The notes under the pieces were generated by a model that ran no database searches, was not told the origin of the DNA, and saw only the letters and a program-made list of their open reading frames with translations. DNA of 33,028 bases, taken from Minthousia sp045628125. Lineage in GTDB: Bacteria; Bacteroidota; Bacteroidia; Bacteroidales; Bacteroidaceae. Position 1 is the first letter of the stretch. Every line of letters starts with the position of its first letter. A program made the position numbers and the translations under genes. The stretch is from assembly GCA_045628125.1 (NCBI GenBank), contig JAZQPA010000039.1, positions 1 through 33,028 of the forward strand, in the 5' to 3' direction. Shown piece by piece: positions 1-9,174 of this stretch.

Positions 1-1781
1 GAGGTAGAAACATACTCACCACCGCTTACGCCCTTGTTGTCTACAGAAGAGATACCGTTATCCAAATCAGAGAAACCATACCAGTCGTCGATCAGTACAG
101 CGTCACCCTTAGAATCAGCCAATGAACCGTAAGTGCGGTCAGAGATGTTCTTGGTGAATGACATACCGGCCATTGCGGTAATATCGTGCTTCTCAGCGAT
201 GGTAGTCATGTAGTTAGCAAAGTTCTCCCACTGTGCATAAGTGTTGATAGAGGTAGTCTGGTTGATGCTGATCTTGTCGTTCTGAGCAGTTGCATAACCA
301 TAATACTTCTTTGAGTAGTTCTTGTTGTGTGAACCTGACAACTTGTAACCGAAACGAGAAGTGAAGGTGAAGCCCTTGAATGGGTTGATGTTAGCGTAAG
401 CGCTACCAGTCATGTTCCAACCGAAGTTCTTGTTCTCTGCGTTGTTGATCAGGATCAGAGGGTTGTACATATCATCAGAGAAAGATGATACACCATAGAA
501 TGCACCGTTAGGAGCCTGCAGCAAGGTATAGCCGTTAGCCATAGCGGTAGTCATCTCAGGAGTCAGGTTGTTTGCATTATAATATGCCTTGGTCAGAGGA
601 TCCATGTGCATGGTAGAGGTAATAACGTTACCGCTATAACCGGTACCACCAGTTGATACGCTTCTGGTATCCCACTTCTCCAATACGTTGTTGGTACCAA
701 CGGTCAACCACTTGGTAATCTTGTGGTCAGCATTGATAGTACCGGTCAAACGCTTGTAAGTATCGCGGTCACCCTTTACAATACCGTTATCGGTCAAGTA
801 GTTCAAAGAGATATAGTATGAACCCTTGTCAGTACCGTTCTGCAAAGAGATAGCCCACTTCTGCATCTTAGAGTTCTCGAAAGCTTCCTTATACCAATCG
901 GTATCGGTCTTGCCGTCCCAACCCTTCTGCAATGCTGTAGCCTTGTACTCCTCAACGGTAGTATTCAGACGCTCAGACTCGTACTGGATATACTCCTGTG
1001 CGTTCAGCAACTTTGGAGTGTGTGCCAAGCTCTGAGAAGAGAACTGATACTCGAAGTTGATGGTACCCCACTGGTTCTCGCTAGCCTTACCCTTCTTGGT
1101 GGTGATCAATACAACACCGTTACCAGCCTGAGCACCATAGATAGCTGCAGATGCAGCATCCTTCAGGATTTCCATTGACTGGATATCGTTAGGGTCAATA
1201 CCGCTGATGTCGTCCAGACGTACACCGTCAACAACGAACAGAGGAGATGCGTCAACGTTAGAAGAGAAACCACGAACGCGGATAGCTGGAGACTCACCTG
1301 GCTTGGTTGCTGCAACAACGTTTACACCGGCAGTCTTACCCTGCAATGCACTCTGAGCGTTGGTGATTGAACGGTGCTCCATATCACCTGACTTTACAGA
1401 TGAAATTGCACCAGTTACTGAGCTCTTCTTCTGAACACCGTAACCTACAACGATTACCTCGTCCAAAATATCGCTATCCTCAGCCAAAGTTACGTTCATG
1501 TTACCAGAAGCCTGAACTTCCTGGGTTACGTAACCTACATAAGAGATTACCAGAGTTGCGCCGTTCTTTACGCTCAAGGTAAAGTTACCGTCGAAATCGG
1601 TAATGGTACCGTTAGTGGTACCCTTCTCCAAAACACTGGCACCGATGACAGGTTCACCGGTAGCATCAATGACTGTACCCTTAGCGGTGGTCTGTGCTAA
1701 TGCTACAGACACGCCTACAAAGATGAATAAGAACATAGATAATGCTCTCTTCATCCAAGTACTAGATTTGATTTTTTCCAT
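1..1781 (-). CDS. SusC/RagA-family TonB-dependent outer-membrane transporter (3' end outside window)
   Basis: Outer-membrane glycan or nutrient importer of the SusC type, which works with a SusD-like lipoprotein (expected beyond the left edge) and TonB energy. About 593 N-terminal residues are present. Visible in order: signal peptide (residues 10-29, ending VALAQ), carboxypeptidase-regulatory-like beta domain (about 32-100, with GTVIDATGEPVIGASV and DFDGNFTL), the SusC linker DEVIVVGYGVQKKSSVTGAI (108-126), and the TonB plug with LQGKTAGVNV, FVVDG and SMEILKDAASAAIYG (about 203-216), then the start of the barrel. The start at 1781 gives MEKIKSSTW before a second Met at 1754; either could be used, since the second also gives a normal signal peptide. 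It is divergent from the hybrid regulator at 1987, the usual layout of a regulated polysaccharide utilization locus. Substrate unknown. Confidence 0.95.
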   Translation of the reverse strand, partial: MEKIKSSTWMKRALSMFLFIFVGVSVALAQTTAKGTVIDATGEPVIGASVLEKGTTNGTITDFDGNFTLSVKNGATLVISYVGYVTQEVQASGNMNVTLAEDSDILDEVIVVGYGVQKKSSVTGAISSVKSGDMEHRSITNAQSALQGKTAGVNVVAATKPGESPAIRVRGFSSNVDASPLFVVDGVRLDDISGIDPNDIQSMEILKDAASAAIYGAQAGNGVVLITTKKGKASENQWGTINFEYQFSSQSLAHTPKLLNAQEYIQYESERLNTTVEEYKATALQKGWDGKTDTDWYKEAFENSKMQKWAISLQNGTDKGSYYISLNYLTDNGIVKGDRDTYKRLTGTINADHKITKWLTVGTNNVLEKWDTRSVSTGGTGYSGNVITSTMHMDPLTKAYYNANNLTPEMTTAMANGYTLLQAPNGAFYGVSSFSDDMYNPLILINNAENKNFGWNMTGSAYANINPFKGFTFTSRFGYKLSGSHNKNYSKKYYGYATAQNDKISINQTTSINTYAQWENFANYMTTIAEKHDITAMAGMSFTKNISDRTYGSLADSKGDAVLIDDWYGFSDLDNGISSVDNKGVSGGEYVST

Positions 1782-1830
1782 AGATTTGTTTAATTTGTTA
1801 TTGATAGAAATTGTTGAATTTTCACCGGTG

Positions 1831-1838
1831 CAAAGTTA
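1831..1838 (-). promoter_or_regulatory. Putative -7 box of the susC-like gene
   Basis: On the minus strand this reads TAACTTTG, matching the Bacteroidota -7 consensus TAnnTTTG, about 50 nt before the start codon at 1781. No convincing -33 TTTG lies 19-21 nt further upstream, which would fit an activator-dependent promoter. The regulator gene on the other side carries the same TAACTTTG box. Confidence 0.45.
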
Positions 1839-1973
1839 CACCTACTTATTAAATTATATATTTCCATGACTTTTCTTTTGTTTTCCTTATCTTCTTCACC
1901 TTTTCCTGGTCTTTATTCGACTTTTCCAAATCTTTTTTTGATGCTTTTTTAGCCTATTTTGATACAATTTCAC

Positions 1974-1981
1974 TAACTTTG
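1974..1981 (+). promoter_or_regulatory. Putative -7 box of the hybrid regulator gene, unusually close to the ATG
   Basis: TAACTTTG matches the Bacteroidota TAnnTTTG -7 box and ends only five bases before the ATG at 1987. Transcription from it would start at or within a few bases of the start codon, giving a leaderless or nearly leaderless mRNA. The -33 element is poor: only a T-rich stretch is present. Confidence 0.45.
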
Positions 1982-1986
1982 CCGCC

Positions 1987-4900
1987 ATGAAAGCAAGATT
2001 TGCATATTTTCGACTGATTTGGGCCTTTTTGTTGCTGTTTTTGTCCGGTCAGTTGCAGGCGCAGGGAGTTTATCTGAATAAGCTTCCCAGTGCCATTGTC
2101 AATGCCGTTACAGAGGATCATCAGGGCTTTCTTTGGATTGGAACTACGCATGGCTTGAGTCGTTATGATGGATTCAATTATCTTACATTCTATACCCAGA
2201 ATAATGATTATTCTTTGGTGAATGATGCCATCCAGGTATTGATGACCGATGCTCAGGGGCGTGTGTGGATAAGCACCGAATGTGGATTGAGTGTCTATGA
2301 AAATGATCGTTTCCGTCATCCTGATGCTACCAGTTATAATGTAAAGTTCAGACTACTGGATGTTGATGAGAATACTCTTCTGGCAGCAGACCGTCAAGGA
2401 GTGGTCCTGGTGGATAAGAAAACATTCCATGAAGGTAAAAGTTTCAATACACCCAAGAATACGTGGCCGTTCCTCTTTTATAATAAAGGTAAACAGCAGA
2501 TTTGGGTAGTTTGTCCGAATCCGGAGTTGCGGATGACAACGACTTATGTGTTTGACAAGGAGTTGAATCTGATTGAAACTTCACAAATTGATAAGGTGGC
2601 CTCAGATGTCCAGCCTGATAAGGACGGAATGCTTTGGCTCTTATTTAACGGCCAATTGGCTTGCTATGATTCCAACCGCCAGAAAAATGCTGAGTTACCA
2701 ACCGAATTGAAGGAATTTATAGGTTCCCGTCGGGTGGAATTCTTTTGTTTGGGTCAGGATGCCGGTTCTTTGGCTTTGAGTATTCAGGGTGAGGGCTTGT
2801 ATCGGTATGAGTTTGCAACCCGACAGTTCGTTACGTATCAAACCAGCCGCAGGCAGGTTCCGTCGGCCGCAGTTTCTTATTTAGGTCATAAGGGCACCTT
2901 GTGGTTGTCGGATAAAAATGGATCCTTTACTTCCTTTTCTGATTCCAATTTGTATGAGACATTGGAATTGAATGATTATGCCCTGACTATTGCTCCTGAT
3001 CATCAGAATCAGATATGGTTCCGTTCTTTTGAACACTTGTACCAGATGGATCCGGTTTCCCACCAGGTCAGTGATGTACTGAATGGTGAAGTGGGGGAAT
3101 TCCTGATTGATGAAGATGACCACTTGTATCTGATTAAGAACTCCACTCATCTGAAGGTATATGATATCCGTGGTAAGAACTTGTCATTGATTAAGGATTA
3201 TGAGATGGCTGAACCTATTTTTTCTGTCTGTCGCGATGACCGGAAAAGGTTGTGGCTGGCTACTCCAAGATCTTTGGGAATGATAGATCTGGCCGGTCAG
3301 TTAACGATTCTGCCAACTCCTGAAAATGCTACGGTAACCGGTTTGTATGAGGCTCTTCCAGCGCATGACCTGATCATGACCACCGAGCAGGGAACTGTCT
3401 ATCGCCTGATTGGTGATAAATTCGAGACGTTTTCTATCCCGGTGAAGAACCCTACCTTTTATTATCGTGATCCGTCTTCTTCACAGATGTTTATCGGCTC
3501 CTATAATGAGGGTGTTACCATTTTCAATTTGGAGACGGGTGAGACCATAAATATTACTACTAAGGACAATCTGGCAGAGAATCATGTAAAGACCATTCTG
3601 AAGGACAAGGATGGCAACTACTGGTTTGGTGGCCCAAATACGGTTTCCCGATTATCTCTTGCCGACAGTACTATTGCGCAGGTGCATGATGTCAGCCACT
3701 CAGGCGGATTGCTCTATGCCGGTAGTTGTATTGACGATAATAACATTTTGTATTTTGCGGGTGCCGGTGGATTGACCATTATTAATGCTGCTGATTTCAG
3801 TGCTAAGCACTTGTCCACACAAGTTGCCATTTTATTGGACGGCATATATGTGACCGCTCAAAAGTTTGAGTGGGATGGGAAAGAGAAGTTGGTGTTCTCT
3901 TATGATCAAAGTGCCTTTTTGTTCCGTTTTGTGGGCGTGGACTTGGAAAACGGAGAGCATCTGAGGTATGAATACCGTTTGGAGGGATATGACAAACAGT
4001 GGATTCAGGCTGATGACAGCCGCAGAGCTATTTATTCTCATTTACCTTCCGGGAAATATACACTCCGTGTCAGGGCTCGTCTGGAAAATGGTTCCTGGAG
4101 TCCTAATGAACTGGTTCTTCCTTTTGAAGTGGAAACTGCTCCTTGGGCTACTTGGTGGGCTAAGTGCTTGTATGTCATATTAATATTAGGAGTTGTCATT
4201 CTAAGTGTGTACTTATATATCAAGTGGAGGCTGCAGAAAGCTAATTTGAAACTATCGCGTCAGCGAGAAGAGCTGAAGCAGGAGCACATTGACTTTATGA
4301 CCAATCTGTCCCACGAGATCCGTACTCCGTTAGTCCTGATCTATGCCCCTTTGAAAGACCTGTTGAAAGATACGACAATCAGTGAGAACAGTAAGAATCT
4401 GATCCAGTTAATGCTGCACAATACGGAAAAACTGCGTCATATGGTAGGTCAGATTATGACAACCGATCATCCGGACACCAAGGAAAGGTTGCATGTGGCA
4501 GAAAGCCGTATGGATATCTTTATCCGGAATCTGGTGGATAATTTCCGGTTTGTGGCTCAGGAGCGTCAGTTGGATTTGCAACTCGGACATATGGATGAGT
4601 TCGCTCCGGCATGGTATGATGCGGAGAAGGTGGAGAAGATACTTAGTAATTTCCTTAGCAATGCCATTAAGTACACCCCTGAGAATGGACATATCCGTCT
4701 TGATTTTAAAATAGAGGATGGAAAAGCTGTTGTCAATGTAACCGATGACGGTCCTGGTATCCCTCATGATAAGCAGCAAAAGATATTTGACCGGTATTAT
4801 CGCTTGGATTCCGAGGGAACGCCGACGCATGCAGGTGGTCATGGTATTGGATTGAATTATTCCATGTTCCTGGCCCGGTTGCATAAGGGGGATGTTCTCT

Positions 4901-5829
4901 ATAACCAGGTGCAGCCTCACGGAAGTGTATTTACACTGATTATTCCCGTTTCAAAGGACAGCTATTCTGCCGATGAGTTCATTGATAATGCAGACTTGAT
5001 GTTGTGGAGCGAACGTACACTCCAGCCAAAAATCAATGTGGAATCTGGTTCAAAGGAACAGACCGTGTTGATTGTTGAGGACAATACGGATGTCCTTCAA
5101 TATCTGCATCAATTGTTCGCTGAAGAATTCAATGTCATGATGGCACCTGATGGAGAGGAAGCACTTGAGGCTTTGCGTTTGAATATGCCGGATCTGGTGA
5201 TTACTGATGTGGTAATGCCAAGAAAAGACGGATTTGAGCTTTGCCGGGAGATTAAGCATGATGAGAATCTGAAACAGTTGCCGGTTCTGATGCTGACTGC
5301 CAAGAATGATTCCCGGAATCATATCCAAGGCCTGGATTGTGGCGTGGATGCTTTCGTAGGCAAACCTTTTGACCCGGATGTTCTTTTGGCTACAGCACGC
5401 AATCTGCTGAAACAGCGCAGTATGCTGCAGGAACTGGTACGTAACACGACATCGAATACACTTTCTGAACTGACAGTGAAAGAGGATGGTGAACAGGCTG
5501 CCCTGACTGAACGTGACCGTTTGTTTATGGAAAATCTGTATGCGGCCATCGATGCCCATCTGGCTGAAAACGAGTTCAACGTGAATGAATTGGCCAAGGA
5601 GCTGCTGGTAAGCTATAGCCTATTATATAATAAGGTGAAAGCCTTGACGGGAGAAACTCCGCAGCATTTCCTCACCACTTACCGCATGAACCGTGCCATG
5701 GAGATGCTCAAGACCCGCAAGTACACCGTAAGTGAGGTGTGCTACATGGTGGGAGCATCGTCACCGGCCAATTTCTCCAAGGCGTTCCGCAAGCAGTTTG
5801 GCGTGGCACCAAGTTCAGTGCTGATGTAA
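1987..5829 (+). CDS. Hybrid two-component system regulator (periplasmic sensor, histidine kinase, receiver, AraC-type HTH)
   Basis: One-protein two-component system of the kind that senses oligosaccharides in the periplasm and activates a neighbouring polysaccharide utilization locus. 1280 residues, normal for the family. Signal peptide 1-25 (cut near LQA-Q). Reg_prop-type beta-propeller repeats, about 28-600, include WIGTTHGLSRYDG (50-62) and VWISTECGLSVYE. A Y_Y_Y domain lies at about 635-715 and one membrane helix at about 722-746. The kinase has the phospho-acceptor His776 in NLSHEIRTP, N box around Asn892, DDGPGIP (920-926) and GGHGIGL (950-956). The receiver has EDN (1031-1033), phospho-acceptor Asp1074 and Lys1106. 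The AraC DNA-binding domain (about 1185-1280) ends the protein. Its likely target is the divergent susC-like gene and possibly the GH3 gene downstream. The ligand is not readable from sequence. Confidence 0.96.
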   Translation: MKARFAYFRLIWAFLLLFLSGQLQAQGVYLNKLPSAIVNAVTEDHQGFLWIGTTHGLSRYDGFNYLTFYTQNNDYSLVNDAIQVLMTDAQGRVWISTECGLSVYENDRFRHPDATSYNVKFRLLDVDENTLLAADRQGVVLVDKKTFHEGKSFNTPKNTWPFLFYNKGKQQIWVVCPNPELRMTTTYVFDKELNLIETSQIDKVASDVQPDKDGMLWLLFNGQLACYDSNRQKNAELPTELKEFIGSRRVEFFCLGQDAGSLALSIQGEGLYRYEFATRQFVTYQTSRRQVPSAAVSYLGHKGTLWLSDKNGSFTSFSDSNLYETLELNDYALTIAPDHQNQIWFRSFEHLYQMDPVSHQVSDVLNGEVGEFLIDEDDHLYLIKNSTHLKVYDIRGKNLSLIKDYEMAEPIFSVCRDDRKRLWLATPRSLGMIDLAGQLTILPTPENATVTGLYEALPAHDLIMTTEQGTVYRLIGDKFETFSIPVKNPTFYYRDPSSSQMFIGSYNEGVTIFNLETGETINITTKDNLAENHVKTILKDKDGNYWFGGPNTVSRLSLADSTIAQVHDVSHSGGLLYAGSCIDDNNILYFAGAGGLTIINAADFSAKHLSTQVAILLDGIYVTAQKFEWDGKEKLVFSYDQSAFLFRFVGVDLENGEHLRYEYRLEGYDKQWIQADDSRRAIYSHLPSGKYTLRVRARLENGSWSPNELVLPFEVETAPWATWWAKCLYVILILGVVILSVYLYIKWRLQKANLKLSRQREELKQEHIDFMTNLSHEIRTPLVLIYAPLKDLLKDTTISENSKNLIQLMLHNTEKLRHMVGQIMTTDHPDTKERLHVAESRMDIFIRNLVDNFRFVAQERQLDLQLGHMDEFAPAWYDAEKVEKILSNFLSNAIKYTPENGHIRLDFKIEDGKAVVNVTDDGPGIPHDKQQKIFDRYYRLDSEGTPTHAGGHGIGLNYSMFLARLHKGDVLYNQVQPHGSVFTLIIPVSKDSYSADEFIDNADLMLWSERTLQPKINVESGSKEQTVLIVEDNTDVLQYLHQLFAEEFNVMMAPDGEEALEALRLNMPDLVITDVVMPRKDGFELCREIKHDENLKQLPVLMLTAKNDSRNHIQGLDCGVDAFVGKPFDPDVLLATARNLLKQRSMLQELVRNTTSNTLSELTVKEDGEQAALTERDRLFMENLYAAIDAHLAENEFNVNELAKELLVSYSLLYNKVKALTGETPQHFLTTYRMNRAMEMLKTRKYTVSEVCYMVGASSPANFSKAFRKQFGVAPSSVLM

Positions 5830-5918
5830 ATAAGGGCGTAGTGTGTACTATGGAGCCGTAATTGCGTTTTTTTCTTTATTTTTTGACAAAAAATGATGTT
5901 TATGAACTGAAAAACACC

Positions 5919-5926
5919 TATTTTTG
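5919..5926 (+). promoter_or_regulatory. Putative -7 box of the GH3 gene
   Basis: TATTTTTG (TAnnTTTG type) lies 30 nt before the ATG at 5957, in an AT-rich 127-nt gap after the regulator gene. No clear -33 TTTG at the right spacing. It suggests that GH3 has its own promoter and is not simply read through from the regulator. Confidence 0.4.
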
Positions 5927-5956
5927 CATGAAATTCATTATTACTAATTAATAACC

Positions 5957-8293
5957 ATGAAAAAAAGAACTTTATTTTCTGCAGCAGTCCTGGCTATGAT
6001 GGGCTCAGCAGTATTGACCAGTTGCGGTCCTAAGTACTCTATCGAGGAACACGGACAGTACAATCTGGTTATTCAGAATGGTGGTGCTACTTTGGGTTAT
6101 TCTCCAGAGAGTGGCGTTCAGCTGATTGAGGATGGCGGTTATGCGTTCAAGGATTTGAACCGTAACGGTAAGTTGGATGTTTATGAGGATTGGCGCAAGA
6201 CTCCAAAGGAGCGTGCCGAGGATCTGGCAGCTCAGTTGTCAATCGAGGAAATTGCAGGTTTGATGCTGTATAGTGCTCATCAGGCAGTTCCAGCAGGTGG
6301 CCGTGCCGGTGCCCGCAGAGCCAGCGCAACTTATAATGATACTACCTTGGAGGCCAGTGGTCTGAAGAGCTATGATATGACCGACCAGCAGAAGAAGTTC
6401 CTGAAGGAGGATAACGTTCGTGCCGTATTGGTTACTCAGGTAGAAAGCCCTGAGGTGGCTGCTAAGTGGAACAACAATGTTCAGGCATTTGTTGAGAGCT
6501 TTGGTCATGGTATTCCTGCAAACAACAGTTCTGACCCTCGTCATACTTCACGCTCAGATGCAGAGTACGATGCTGGTGCTGGTGGTGCTATCTCTATGTG
6601 GCCATCTTCACTGGGTATCGCTGCTACCTTTGATCCGGGTGTGATGAAGCAGTTCGGTAATATCGCATCTCAGGAGTATCGTGCACTGGGTATTGCTACC
6701 GCACTGTCTCCACAGGTTGACTTGGCTACCGATCCACGCTGGAGCCGTTTCAGCGGTACATTCGGCGATGATTCTGATTTGGCTACCGATATGGCTCGCG
6801 CATATTGCGATGGTTTCCAGACTTCTCCAGAAGGCATGCGTATCGATGGTGCTTGGGGTTACCAGTCTGTAAATGCTATGGTTAAGCACTGGTACGGTTA
6901 CGGTGCACAGGAAGGTGGCCGTGATTCTCACTATTGCTACGGTAAGTATGCCGTTTATCCAGGCAACAACCTGGCTGAGCATAAGAAGTCATTTACCGAG
7001 GGTGCCTTCAAGTTGGAAGATGGTACCGGTATGGCATCTGCAGTAATGCCTATCTACAGTATTCTGTTCAACCAGGATCCTGATGGTAAGACCAATGTAG
7101 GTGGTAGCTACAGCAAGTGGATGATTCAGCAGCAGCTCCGCGAGGAGGCAGGTTTTGACGGTGTGGCTTGTACCGACTGGAACATCATGTTCGACAACAA
7201 TGCTGTTGAGGCATTCGGCGGTATGTGCTGGGGTGTTGAGGATGTGCCTGTTGCAGAGCGTCATTTCATGATTCTGGAGGCTGGTGTTGACCAGTTCGGT
7301 GGTCAGAACGATAAGGGCCCTGTTTTGGAGGCTTATAAGATCTGGTGTGACAAGTATGGCAAGGAGGACGCTGACAAGCGTTTCCAGAAGTCGGCTTACC
7401 GTCTGTTGCTGAACGTGTTCCGTACCGGTCTGTTCGAGAATCCTTATCTGGATCCAGAAGAAACAAAGTCTATCGTTGGTTCTCCTGAGTTCATGAAGGC
7501 TGGTTACGAGGCTCAGCTGAAGTCTGTAGTTATGGTGAAGAACCACGAAAAGGCTCTTCCTGTTGCTGAGAAGAAGAATGTATATGTTGCTAAGCGTCAC
7601 TTTGTTCGTACCATGGGTATGATGGGTGCCAGTGGCGAGGATAAGTGGGATTACCCAGTAAGTCTGGATTTGGTTAAGAAGTACTACAATGTAGTTGAGA
7701 ATCCAGCTGAGGCTGACTTTGCATTGGTATTCATCAATGAGCCTTCAACCGGTGCCGGCTATGATGTTAAGGACCGTGAGAAGGGTGGTAACGGTTACGT
7801 GCCTGTAAGCTTGCAGTACAATGACTATACCGCTACTTATGCCCGCGAGACCAGTATCGCAGGTGGTGACCCTAAGGAGAACTTCACCAACCGTTCATAC
7901 AAGGGTAAGACTGTTAAGGCTGCCAATAAGGATGATATGCAGGTTGTTCTGGACACCAAGAAGGCTATGGGCGACAAGCCAGTGGTTGTAGCATTGAACA
8001 CCGGCCGTCCAGTTGTAGTTTCTGAGTTCGAGGGTTGTGCTGATGCATTGCTGGTAACCTTCAGCACCAGCAGCCAGTCTGTATTGGATATCGTCAGTGG
8101 TAAGGCTGAGCCTTCTGGATTGCTGCCAATGGATATGCCTGTCAGCATGAAGGCTATCGAGGAGCAGATGGAAGACGTTTCTCACGACTTTGAGTGCTAC
8201 AAGGATGTGGATGGCAATACCTACAACTTCGGTTTCGGTATGAACTGGAGCGGTGTCATCAACGATGCTCGTGTAAAGAAGTACAAGAAGTAA
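5957..8293 (+). CDS. Lipoprotein GH3-family glycoside hydrolase (beta-glucosidase/beta-glycosidase type)
   Basis: Family GH3 retaining enzymes release terminal beta-linked sugars, usually glucose or xylose, from oligosaccharides. 778 residues. The signal peptide ends in the lipobox LTSC (Cys23), so the enzyme is probably anchored in an envelope membrane. An EF-hand-like calcium loop, DLNRNGKLDVYEDW (66-79), precedes the barrel. Family landmarks: SDPRHT (192-197), DPRWSRFSGTFGDD (259-272), VKHWYGYG (309-316), EGGRDSH (319-325), MPIYS (364-368), and CTDW (405-408) with Asp407 as the probable nucleophile. The second alpha/beta domain covers roughly 510-760. The VKHW segment is followed by YGYG where relatives I recall have PGGG, so specificity may differ. 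Codon use is strongly biased (GGT, CGT, GTT), suggesting high expression. Substrate cannot be assigned. Confidence 0.92.
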   Translation: MKKRTLFSAAVLAMMGSAVLTSCGPKYSIEEHGQYNLVIQNGGATLGYSPESGVQLIEDGGYAFKDLNRNGKLDVYEDWRKTPKERAEDLAAQLSIEEIAGLMLYSAHQAVPAGGRAGARRASATYNDTTLEASGLKSYDMTDQQKKFLKEDNVRAVLVTQVESPEVAAKWNNNVQAFVESFGHGIPANNSSDPRHTSRSDAEYDAGAGGAISMWPSSLGIAATFDPGVMKQFGNIASQEYRALGIATALSPQVDLATDPRWSRFSGTFGDDSDLATDMARAYCDGFQTSPEGMRIDGAWGYQSVNAMVKHWYGYGAQEGGRDSHYCYGKYAVYPGNNLAEHKKSFTEGAFKLEDGTGMASAVMPIYSILFNQDPDGKTNVGGSYSKWMIQQQLREEAGFDGVACTDWNIMFDNNAVEAFGGMCWGVEDVPVAERHFMILEAGVDQFGGQNDKGPVLEAYKIWCDKYGKEDADKRFQKSAYRLLLNVFRTGLFENPYLDPEETKSIVGSPEFMKAGYEAQLKSVVMVKNHEKALPVAEKKNVYVAKRHFVRTMGMMGASGEDKWDYPVSLDLVKKYYNVVENPAEADFALVFINEPSTGAGYDVKDREKGGNGYVPVSLQYNDYTATYARETSIAGGDPKENFTNRSYKGKTVKAANKDDMQVVLDTKKAMGDKPVVVALNTGRPVVVSEFEGCADALLVTFSTSSQSVLDIVSGKAEPSGLLPMDMPVSMKAIEEQMEDVSHDFECYKDVDGNTYNFGFGMNWSGVINDARVKKYKK

Positions 8294-8310
8294 TCATTCC
8301 TATATTCATA

Positions 8311-8346
8311 AAAAAGGGGAGGGCCTTGCGGCTCTCCCCTTTTTTT
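8311..8346. terminator. Bidirectional intrinsic terminator between GH3 and the ThuA-like gene
   Basis: A GC-rich hairpin: GGGGAG (8316-8321) pairs with CTCCCC (8334-8339), extended by GGCC/GGCT with one G-U pair around the loop TTGC. It is flanked by A5 on the left and T7 on the right, so it gives a U-tract on either strand. It sits between convergent genes ending at 8293 and 8348. Confidence 0.9.
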
Positions 8347-8347
8347 G

Positions 8348-9157
8348 TTATTTCTCAAAAGGGTTTCCTTTCGGATCCTTACTGACCACCCATCGGAAAG
8401 CATTGGTGAACAGTAGGTTTTGAGTGGCGTCGATGAATGATTCATCACCGTGACCCTGATTGATGTAAACCATGCGGTAGTTCTTGTTGGTCCAAACGAT
8501 TGGGAAATCACCGAAATTCACCACATCCTTGATGCCGAACGGATACATCTTTGGGGATATACTCATCAGTATCTCCACATCGGGATTGCTTCTCGGGCTC
8601 GGGCTCCACTGGTAGAACTCGCTGGCTGGCACCACGAATTGCTTGGGCAGGGTGTATGTCACCGGATTGTCATTGGTGTCGCAATCCACTAGCGCAGGCT
8701 GAGGTGGCCAGTTGTTGCACAGGAAAGTACCACATCCTACAAAATGGTTGAACCAGTCCCAGTGGGTATCCTTGTCGTTATAGGCCGAAGCATGGAATCC
8801 CAGCCATCCGCCACCGTTCTCCATATACTTCTCAAAAGCATCCCTGCGTTCTTTGCCTCCGGGCATGGCGTTCAGCATAATGACAATGCTGTATTCCTTC
8901 AGTTGGTCATAGGTGGTGGGGAACTGTTCCATATCCTCAATGACATCCATGATATAGCCTTCGCCATACGAGAGTTTATGAAAGAAATTCACAGCCTGCT
9001 TGTCAAATTGCACATGGGCTTCCTCGGCATGCGGGTCATAGGCTACCAATGCCTTGAAACGTGGTGCACTGGCATAATTGGCCGGATAATCCGATTGCTG
9101 TGCCATGCCGGGAATGCTGATAGTGGCCATGAACAGGCCTAAAAAAAACTTTTTCAT
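8348..9157 (-). CDS. Secreted ThuA-like domain protein
   Basis: 269 residues with an N-terminal signal peptide (MKKFFLGLFMATISIPGMAQ). The rest resembles the ThuA-like (trehalose-utilization) fold, related to class-I glutamine amidotransferase-like domains: KALVAYDPHAEEAH (35-48), YDQLKEYSIVIML, a GGGWLGFHAS segment, and a C-terminal segment including YINQGHGDESF. In Bacteroidota such proteins often occur near Gfo/Idh oxidoreductases and glycan-degrading enzymes, and some have been linked to oxidized-sugar metabolism; the activity of this one is unknown. It shares its strand with the next two genes upstream and lies 17 nt from the C_GCAxxG_C_C gene, so co-transcription is likely. The start is set by the signal peptide. 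Confidence 0.85.
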   Translation of the reverse strand: MKKFFLGLFMATISIPGMAQQSDYPANYASAPRFKALVAYDPHAEEAHVQFDKQAVNFFHKLSYGEGYIMDVIEDMEQFPTTYDQLKEYSIVIMLNAMPGGKERRDAFEKYMENGGGWLGFHASAYNDKDTHWDWFNHFVGCGTFLCNNWPPQPALVDCDTNDNPVTYTLPKQFVVPASEFYQWSPSPRSNPDVEILMSISPKMYPFGIKDVVNFGDFPIVWTNKNYRMVYINQGHGDESFIDATQNLLFTNAFRWVVSKDPKGNPFEK

Positions 9158-9174
9158 TGTGTTCTATAGGTTTG

